39,334 bases of DNA from a virus, in IMG/VR virus record IMGVR_UViG_3300030119_000622, positions 1 through 39,334 of that record, one strand, 5' to 3'. Each line of letters starts with the position of its first letter. Position 1 is the stretch's first letter. Below the pieces are notes generated by a model, which made no database searches, was not told where the DNA came from, and was given only the letters and a program-made list of their open reading frames with translations. Shown one piece after another: positions 32,617-39,334 of the stretch. Made by a program: the position numbers and the translations under genes.

Positions 32617-35600
32617 ATGCCACAGAACACCAACCTAAATGTCAGTCCATATTTTGATGATTTTGATTCATCAAAGAACTTCAACAAAGTTCTTTTCAAA
32701 CCTGGCAGTCCAATACAAGCAAGAGAATTAACGACTCTTCAATCTATCTTACAAGGACAGATAGAAAAATTTGGTAAACACTTCTTCAAAGAAGGATCGA
32801 TGATCATACCTGGTGTATTCAAGTATGATGGTCAATATACATCTGTCAAGGTTGAATCTACGTTTTTTGGTGTTCCTGTAGAATTATACTATGACAAACT
32901 TATTGGTCTAAGAATCAAAGGTAAGACCACTGGTGTCATTGCTCAAGTTGTAAAGGTGTTATCTGCTGCTGAATCAGAAACTAATCATACCACACTCTAT
33001 ATCAAATATGAAAAAGACTCTGATGATTATTTGGCAGGTAATTTTGTAGATGGTGAGACTCTTACAACACTTGAAGATTTCACTTATGGTTTGACTACCA
33101 TAACAAGTGGATCAGATTTTGCTACAGCAATTAATTCAAATGCAACAAATGTTGGATCTGCTTTTGCTATCACTAGAGGTGTGTGGTTTGTTCGTGGATC
33201 TTTTGTTGAAGTAAATCCAGAAACAATAATACTAAATCAATATGAACCATTCGCATCATTCAGAGTAGGTTTAAATGTTATTGAGGAAATTGTCACTGCT
33301 GTTGATGATAACAGTTTATACGATAATGCTGCTGGATTCTCCAACTACACTGCTCCTGGTGCTGATAGGTTCAAGCTTAGTGTTTCTCTTATTAAGAAAG
33401 AATTAGATGATTTTCAAGATGAGAATTTCATAGAATTACAACGTATACAAGAAGGTATCACCGTAAAAATTGTAGATACCACGATATACAGTGAGTTGGC
33501 TAAAGAATTTGCAAGAAGAACATTTGATGAGAGTGGTAATTATTATGTTGACAAATTTGATCTAGAAGCAAAAGAATGTCTGAATGATAGAGTGGACGTA
33601 TTTGGCACCTATTTTCCAGAACAGATAACAGATCAAGGTAATGTGCCTACAAAAGATTTGATGAATATCAGGATAGGACCTGGTAAAGCGTACGTAAAAG
33701 GATATGAAGTAAAAACACAAGGATCAAGACATATTGATGTAGATAAACCCAGAACAACTAGACTTGTTGAATCATCTGCTGTGCCATTTGAAGCAGGTAA
33801 CAAACTAAGAATTAATAATGTGCTCAATGGTGCACAGATAAAGTTGTCTGCTATAAATTCTGACTATGTATCTCTACAAAAAGAAAGATTGGGATCTACT
33901 AGATCATCAGCGTTGACCGAGATAGGAAGAGCAAGAATATATGATTTTAAATTACAAAATGCTGGTTATACAGGAGATGTCAGTGTTTTTGAATTGATGT
34001 TATTTGACATTCAAACAGATGTATCACTAACAATAAATCAATCACATACAATTGCTCTGCCTGCTGTTATAGAGGGAGCAAGTTCTGGTGCAAGAGGATT
34101 CTTAAAATCTGGTGTCTCAGGTTCTACAACTGTGGTGTTGAATCAAGTAGCAGGTAAGTTTCTTACTAATGAGCAACTAATTATAAACGGTGAAAGAAAT
34201 GGTAGAATAATTACAGCTATAACTGAGTTTGATTTAAGTGATGTAAAATCAGTCAGATCAACAGCAGCGTCTAGAACATTTGCTGCTGATGTTATATTGG
34301 AAACTAAAAAAGATCTTACAGGTAGATCATTCAGTATAACAAGTGGTGGTGTGGTTACAAGTGGTACAGCTGGATGGACAAAAAATTTCAAAGTTGGTGA
34401 TGTTATATCATACAAACTTGGTGGTATCACAGATGTGACATTCAACGTTGTTAGTGCTGTGAGTGCAACAAACAATAATGTAACCGTTGTAGCAGCACCT
34501 AACACAGTATCGGGTGTATGTCACAAGGCACTGCCTGGTTCAACTGTTACTGTAAGCGATCTAAAAATTGTATCAGGTAAGATAAGAAGTTCCAAGAGTG
34601 GATTCTTGTACGCTGAATTACCTAATAAAGGGATTGAATCGGTTGACCTTACTGATTCTCTCCTTCAAGTAAGAGTGGAGGATACTGGACTTAGCACCAA
34701 TGGTAATGGTCAATTGACTATGCCATCTTTGACAGGAACCGACTTTGTTTATGCACCTTTTGACGAGGAAAGATATACTGTCATATACAACGATGGATCT
34801 ATTGAATCTCTCACAACTGATCAAGTAACACTTACAACTGGTGCAAAAGGTGTGACTATATCAGGATTGACAGCTAGTCAAAGTAACAACGTTGTGGTTC
34901 ATAGCACACAACAAAAGTCAAAAGTAAAATCAAAAGTAAAAAATCTCACAAGGAGTGCTACTCTCATCGTCTCAGGGTCAAATAGATCAAATTCAGGAAT
35001 TACAACTGGTTTGCAAGATGGTCTTACATTTGCCTCTGCTTTTGGTAAACGTGTACAAGATAGAGAAATATCTTTAGATGTTCCAGACGTGGTTTCTGTG
35101 GCTGCTGTATTTGAGTCATCAGGAAACGCAGACCCCACGATTCCTCAACTTACACTTGGATCTTACAACGGACCTAACGCTAATAATAGTGATGTTATTT
35201 TAGGTGAGATTGGTATAGGTGTCAGTTCTGGTGGTGCTGCAATGGTTCTTGGTAGAAGTTCTACCACAAAAGTTGATATTATATTTAAGAATAATAAACC
35301 ATTTGTAGAAGGTGAAGAAGTTAAGTTTCAGGAAAGTGGAGTCAGAGCAATACTGTCAAATGTAAATCCTGGTGACAATAATATAAGGGCAAATTATAGA
35401 CTCGATAGTGGACAAAGATCAGAATTCTATGATTTCGGTAGACTTGTACGCAAACAAGGATTTCCAGAACCACAGGGTAGATTAAAAATATATTTTGATC
35501 ATTATGTTATAAATTCAGAAGATTCTGGAGATGTGATTACAGCGAGTAGTTACGATGCCAGTGAATATGACACCGTGCCCATATTTGATGGGATAAGAAA

Positions 35601-38600
35601 CACTGATGTTGTTGATTTTAGACCTAGAGTAGCTCCGTACAGTGGTAGTAGATCACCATTTGAATTTGATTCAAGAGATTTTTCAGGTGCTGGTCAAGCT
35701 GCAAGAGTTCTTGTTTCAGATGAAAACATAACGTTTGATTACAATCACTATCTTCCTAGAATAGATAGGTTGTATCTCCAAAGAAACGGGAACTTTATTA
35801 TAAAACAGGGTGAACCTGCTGTCAAACCCGTACAACCAGAATCTATACCAAATGCTTTTGAACTAGCTAGGATAGAGTATCCACCTTATGTCTTTGATGC
35901 AAAACGTGAAGTAAAAATTATATTCCGTGCAAATCAAAGATACACTATGAAAGATATTGGTGCTCTTGAAACTAGGATTGAAAAATTAGAAGATTCAACC
36001 ACACTATCATTACTCGAATCTAAAACTGAGAGTTTAGTTATTACTGACCCGACTACAGGTTTAGATAGATTTAAGAATGGTTTTGTTGTAGATCCTTTCA
36101 ACACATTTGATGTAGCCGATAAATCAGTTCCATTCCTAAAATACGATATTAATGAAGGAAAACTCGTCTCACGCAAATATTCAGATTCTATTGATTTGCT
36201 TGTTGGTTCTAATAGTGTTGTGGGTACGAACGGTGCACCAGATTTATCTGTTGACCCAAGGTATGTAACAGATTTTGGAAATCCAAATGTAAAGAAAACT
36301 GGAGACCTAATCACACTCAATTATGAAGAAGTTGTAGAAAGAACACAACCATTTGCGACAAGGGTAGAGAATGTAAACCCATACATGATAAGAAGTTGGG
36401 CAGGTAATCTTACACTCAATCCAGACTCTGATGTTTTTATTGTAAACGAAGCACAACAATTAGGTGACTTCCTATCTCTTTCTGACGGTACAGATCTCAT
36501 CGTCACTGAAAGAGATATACCAAACATGAGAGAGCAGAATATTGAGTTTGTTGGCACACGTTTAAAACCAGGCACAAATCATTATATTTCGTTCGCAGGC
36601 GTGGACATGATAGAGAATCGTAATAATGTTATACCTAAACTTCTAGAGGTGACACCTGTAACTGGTGCGTTTCAGATAGGTGAATCTGTCATAGGATTAA
36701 TTCCTGATACTAATGGTGGTACTCAACGTGTAGTGCTTAGATTTAGACTTGCAACACCTAATCATAAAGACGGTCCTTTCAATAGTCCTACAGTCGTATT
36801 CGATAACAATCCATACGAGGCAAATGTTGGATTGTCTTCATCATACTCTGAGACTTCTACAGTATTAAATATTGATACTAAATCTTTATCACAGATGTCT
36901 GATCCAAATTTCTTTGGATTTGTACAAGAAGATATGATATTGGTAGGTGAATCAAGTGGTGCAGGTGCTCAAATCAATCAACTTAGATTGATAAGTGATG
37001 ATAAAGGTGCTTTGGTAGGTTGTCTTCACATTGAGGAAGGGCAATTTATAAACGGTACAAACACCGCATTGGTTTCAAGTTTGAGACCAACTGATCCACA
37101 AACACCAGGCATAAACTTCAGTCGTGCTAGTGCGGATCATTTTTCAGAAGGTACATTAGTTACTGATAATACTCTTGTAAGAATTGAACCAGAACCAGTA
37201 ATACCTGTTATAAACTTCATAACAAATATTACACAAAATATAACTAATATCACAAATATACTTACTCAACAAGAAGAGGATGATGACCCCCTTGCACAGA
37301 CATTTCAAGTCGACCAAAGTGATGGTATCTTTATAACATCTGTTGATTTATTCTTTGCAACAAAATCAGAAACTATACCACTCGAATTACGTGTGGTTGA
37401 TGTGGTCAATGGTTATCCATCAAGAAATGTAAGAAAACATAGCATCGTAGTTAAAAATCCAAGTGAAGTGAATGTGTCATCAGATGCTTCTCTTCCAACT
37501 ACATTTACATTTAGATCTCCTGTTTATCTACCTCAGGGTGAATATGCTTTTGTCGTAATCACAGCGACATCAGATTACAACCAATGGATTTGTCAGATAG
37601 GAGAGGAGGACATCTCAACAGCAGATCAACCAGAATTAGGTAAGGTAATTGTCACAAAACAACCTACTCTTGGGTCATTATTCAAAGGTCAAACTGCTGG
37701 CACATGGACACCCTCTCAGTTAGAGGATATGAAATATACCCTTAGGAGAGCAAAGTTTACCACAAATCCTGGTGCAGTCAACTTCTATAATCCACCACTG
37801 AACATATTTGACACTAGAAGCAAATTACCCGAAAATCCTATAGAAACATTTGAAGGTGATAGTGATGTCAGAGTTCATTTTACTAACCATGGTTTACAAG
37901 TTGGAGATACTGTAACTATTTCTAATGCTACTGCTGTTGGTGGGTTTACGACAGGTCAACTTAATGGAGATCATACCATCACTGCAATAGATCTAACTGG
38001 GTATGAATTTAAAATAAATGGTCTTGCAGACTCCGATGGAGAGGGTGGAGGTGATCTAGTCACTTCAACCAAAAATATTCCATATTCATTAGTGTGGCCT
38101 AACATAGCAAATATAAAACCGTATGGAACTGAAATAATTGGATCATTCAAAGGAACTTCAGGAAAATCTTTTGCAGGTATAGAAACACCTTATTCTGTAG
38201 ATGCCGATTTTACTGGAGTTGATCTTAATGAAAATAACTTTGCATTAGATCATCCTTATGTTATTGCTGCAGACTCCATAGCAGATGTTGAAATATCAGT
38301 GGGAGCAAAAACTGCAGAAATGGAATTACTTATTTCATCTACTAATAGTTTCTTATCTCCTGTAATTGATCTTCAAAGATCCTCAATGACATTAGTAGAT
38401 AATATTATTGATAGACAAGACTCCGCTTCAACTAATGGGTTTAACATTCCGTTAAATTATATTTCAGAAACAAATAAATTTAGTGGTTCTTCAGCTGCTA
38501 AACATCTAACTTCTATAATAGAACTTGCACAAAGTGCTGTTGGTTTAAAAGTTATCTTATCAGCGAACAGACCTGAACCTGCAAGTTTTGATTTATATTG

Positions 38601-38841
38601 GCGTATTGGTAATGAGGGTGATGATTTAAATCTTATCGACTGGACTGAAATTGTGTCCGACACTAACAACCCCCCAGATCCTGTTGGACAAACTTTCAGA
38701 GACTACGAATATTTGATTGGTGGTTTGAATGGTAATCTTACTGCCTTTACTAGGTTTCAATTAAAGATTGTTATGCATTCTACCAATTCAGCACAAGTGC
38801 CCACGTTTAGAGATTTAAGAGTAATTGCATTGAGTGTATAA
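32617..38841 (+). CDS. Giant DUF4815-type structural protein (2074 aa)
   Basis: A peripheral baseplate or tail protein. The N-terminus (NVSPYFDDFDSSKNFNKVLF, KPGSPIQARELTTLQSILQG, FGKHFFKEGSMIIPG) is the signature I associate with DUF4815 proteins. Around 1534-1553 is a NITQNITNITNIL stretch, then DDPLAQTFQVDQSDGIFITS opening a beta domain (about 1557-1720) with PVYLPQGEYAFVV. At about 1743-1820 lies one copy of the 'NHGLQVGDTVTISN' module shared with the gp7-like protein. The C-terminus (about 1930-2074) is a further beta domain with LYWRIGNEGDDLNLIDW. It may carry fibres or receptor-contact functions; the exact role is inferred. Confidence 0.8.
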   Translation: MPQNTNLNVSPYFDDFDSSKNFNKVLFKPGSPIQARELTTLQSILQGQIEKFGKHFFKEGSMIIPGVFKYDGQYTSVKVESTFFGVPVELYYDKLIGLRIKGKTTGVIAQVVKVLSAAESETNHTTLYIKYEKDSDDYLAGNFVDGETLTTLEDFTYGLTTITSGSDFATAINSNATNVGSAFAITRGVWFVRGSFVEVNPETIILNQYEPFASFRVGLNVIEEIVTAVDDNSLYDNAAGFSNYTAPGADRFKLSVSLIKKELDDFQDENFIELQRIQEGITVKIVDTTIYSELAKEFARRTFDESGNYYVDKFDLEAKECLNDRVDVFGTYFPEQITDQGNVPTKDLMNIRIGPGKAYVKGYEVKTQGSRHIDVDKPRTTRLVESSAVPFEAGNKLRINNVLNGAQIKLSAINSDYVSLQKERLGSTRSSALTEIGRARIYDFKLQNAGYTGDVSVFELMLFDIQTDVSLTINQSHTIALPAVIEGASSGARGFLKSGVSGSTTVVLNQVAGKFLTNEQLIINGERNGRIITAITEFDLSDVKSVRSTAASRTFAADVILETKKDLTGRSFSITSGGVVTSGTAGWTKNFKVGDVISYKLGGITDVTFNVVSAVSATNNNVTVVAAPNTVSGVCHKALPGSTVTVSDLKIVSGKIRSSKSGFLYAELPNKGIESVDLTDSLLQVRVEDTGLSTNGNGQLTMPSLTGTDFVYAPFDEERYTVIYNDGSIESLTTDQVTLTTGAKGVTISGLTASQSNNVVVHSTQQKSKVKSKVKNLTRSATLIVSGSNRSNSGITTGLQDGLTFASAFGKRVQDREISLDVPDVVSVAAVFESSGNADPTIPQLTLGSYNGPNANNSDVILGEIGIGVSSGGAAMVLGRSSTTKVDIIFKNNKPFVEGEEVKFQESGVRAILSNVNPGDNNIRANYRLDSGQRSEFYDFGRLVRKQGFPEPQGRLKIYFDHYVINSEDSGDVITASSYDASEYDTVPIFDGIRNTDVVDFRPRVAPYSGSRSPFEFDSRDFSGAGQAARVLVSDENITFDYNHYLPRIDRLYLQRNGNFIIKQGEPAVKPVQPESIPNAFELARIEYPPYVFDAKREVKIIFRANQRYTMKDIGALETRIEKLEDSTTLSLLESKTESLVITDPTTGLDRFKNGFVVDPFNTFDVADKSVPFLKYDINEGKLVSRKYSDSIDLLVGSNSVVGTNGAPDLSVDPRYVTDFGNPNVKKTGDLITLNYEEVVERTQPFATRVENVNPYMIRSWAGNLTLNPDSDVFIVNEAQQLGDFLSLSDGTDLIVTERDIPNMREQNIEFVGTRLKPGTNHYISFAGVDMIENRNNVIPKLLEVTPVTGAFQIGESVIGLIPDTNGGTQRVVLRFRLATPNHKDGPFNSPTVVFDNNPYEANVGLSSSYSETSTVLNIDTKSLSQMSDPNFFGFVQEDMILVGESSGAGAQINQLRLISDDKGALVGCLHIEEGQFINGTNTALVSSLRPTDPQTPGINFSRASADHFSEGTLVTDNTLVRIEPEPVIPVINFITNITQNITNITNILTQQEEDDDPLAQTFQVDQSDGIFITSVDLFFATKSETIPLELRVVDVVNGYPSRNVRKHSIVVKNPSEVNVSSDASLPTTFTFRSPVYLPQGEYAFVVITATSDYNQWICQIGEEDISTADQPELGKVIVTKQPTLGSLFKGQTAGTWTPSQLEDMKYTLRRAKFTTNPGAVNFYNPPLNIFDTRSKLPENPIETFEGDSDVRVHFTNHGLQVGDTVTISNATAVGGFTTGQLNGDHTITAIDLTGYEFKINGLADSDGEGGGDLVTSTKNIPYSLVWPNIANIKPYGTEIIGSFKGTSGKSFAGIETPYSVDADFTGVDLNENNFALDHPYVIAADSIADVEISVGAKTAEMELLISSTNSFLSPVIDLQRSSMTLVDNIIDRQDSASTNGFNIPLNYISETNKFSGSSAAKHLTSIIELAQSAVGLKVILSANRPEPASFDLYWRIGNEGDDLNLIDWTEIVSDTNNPPDPVGQTFRDYEYLIGGLNGNLTAFTRFQLKIVMHSTNSAQVPTFRDLRVIALSV

Positions 38842-39041
38842 TGAGTTATGTAAAAGTTGAAGGTCACGATAACCTAGTAAGAGATGAAAACGGTGTCATA
38901 CTAAACACTAATAATGATGAAGTAAAAGCGGCAAGAGCACGTAAGAAGGCGAGAATCAAAAAAGACAGAGAGTTTGAGGATCTAAAACAAGATGTTTCTG
39001 ATCTCAAAGGTATGATGAAACAAATTTTAGAGAAGTTGTGA
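38841..39041 (+). CDS. Small coiled-coil protein (66 aa)
   Basis: Starts in a TAATG overlap with the 2074-aa gene. The N-terminal part MSYVKVEGHDNLVRDENGVI is followed by a highly charged basic stretch (ARARKKARIKKDREF) and a C-terminal heptad-patterned helix (LKQDVSDLKGMMKQILEKL), so a short coiled coil is likely. Small proteins of this form occur among the structural genes of T4-like cyanophages. It may be a minor virion component or assembly factor. Ends by overlapping the next start (TGATG). Confidence 0.7.
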   Translation: MSYVKVEGHDNLVRDENGVILNTNNDEVKAARARKKARIKKDREFEDLKQDVSDLKGMMKQILEKL

Positions 39042-39334
39042 TGGCACGTAAGGTTACCGTACAAAATACAAATACCATAGGAACTTGGAAAACCAAGACT
39101 CAACAGATGTCCGACTTCATTGGAGATCTGGATGATCTAGGCCCTGTATTTGATTCAAACCCATTCTTTCCACCACCTGATACTAAACAAGACTCTAGTC
39201 TCGTTGCAGCTCTTAATTCTATGGGTGGTCTTAGAGACGAAATACATGAATTGTTTTTCGAAGCAAAGAGAGTTATGCCTAAACCAGTCACTGCAATCTT
39301 TCATGTAGACTCTGGTAGTTTTAGAAATATATTT
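39041..39334 (+). CDS. N-terminal part of a structural-region protein (98 aa visible)
   Basis: ATG at 39041, one base overlap with the stop of the 66-aa gene; open to the right edge. The visible 98 residues begin MARKVTVQNTNTIGTWKTKT and continue with a polar linker and a PVFDSNPFFPPPDTKQDSSL segment. After that comes a helix (LRDEIHELFFEAKRVMP) and the start of a domain (AIFHVDSGSF). No motif allows naming. Position and strand make it part of the late operon, probably another tail or baseplate component. Confidence 0.6.
   Translation, partial: MARKVTVQNTNTIGTWKTKTQQMSDFIGDLDDLGPVFDSNPFFPPPDTKQDSSLVAALNSMGGLRDEIHELFFEAKRVMPKPVTAIFHVDSGSFRNIF

Noticed and set aside
1-39334. tRNA genes, CRISPR arrays, insertion sequences, integrase or attachment sites
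   Set aside because: No cloverleaf, regularly spaced repeat array, transposase or integrase was seen on either strand by reading; the repeats near 1428 are too short and irregular for a CRISPR.

Overview
The window is one end-to-end stretch of a T4-like myovirus genome, most likely a marine cyanophage (or a close relative infecting another oligotrophic marine bacterium). The evidence is a colinear baseplate block with the T4 order gp25, gp6, gp7-like, extra structural protein, gp8, DUF4815-type giant protein, together with AT-rich DNA, tightly packed genes (ATGA/TAATG junctions), T4-type late promoters (NATAAATA) and small acidic proteins. Three tandem copies of TTTTCCACA, the DnaA box described for Synechococcus, point weakly to a cyanobacterial host. 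Host assignment is inference.

Layout. (1) 1-2666: small early/hypothetical genes, all on +, including two that follow an exactly repeated 28-bp hairpin element, and a gene-free AT-rich region (1423-2324). That region holds TTCGTTTATTCGTC repeats, the DnaA-like boxes, GATAC-type palindromes, ATGTACATGT palindromes and several sigma70-type promoters, and ends in a small possible DNA-binding protein gene. (2) 2667-16031: a 13-kb accessory island with frequent strand switching and overlapping genes. It encodes six SGNH-hydrolase-like paralogues, two sulfotransferase paralogues, three members of an unrecognised 'YW...GK' family, two 2OG-Fe(II) oxygenases, an NAD-dependent sugar epimerase, an HpcH/HpaI-type aldolase, a NodU/CmcH-type carbamoyltransferase and two or three micro-proteins. 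(3) 16014-17027: a promoter, a GT-A glycosyltransferase, a 62-aa protein and an intrinsic terminator. (4) 17032-39334: a late promoter followed by the structural module, with a second late promoter just before gp8. The last gene runs off the window.

How it may work together. The structural genes build the baseplate wedge (gp25-gp6-gp7-gp8) and attached peripheral proteins. The giant gp7-like protein, the 1044-aa protein, gp8 and the 2074-aa protein share recurring beta-rich modules, which suggests an elaborated baseplate rim. The island reads as a decoration pathway that sulfates, carbamoylates, hydroxylates and esterifies or de-esterifies a glycan or other small scaffold. Whether the target is host surface polysaccharide, a virion glycan or a small molecule cannot be decided from sequence. 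The multiplied SGNH-like and YW...GK families make this island the best candidate for an undescribed system in the window.
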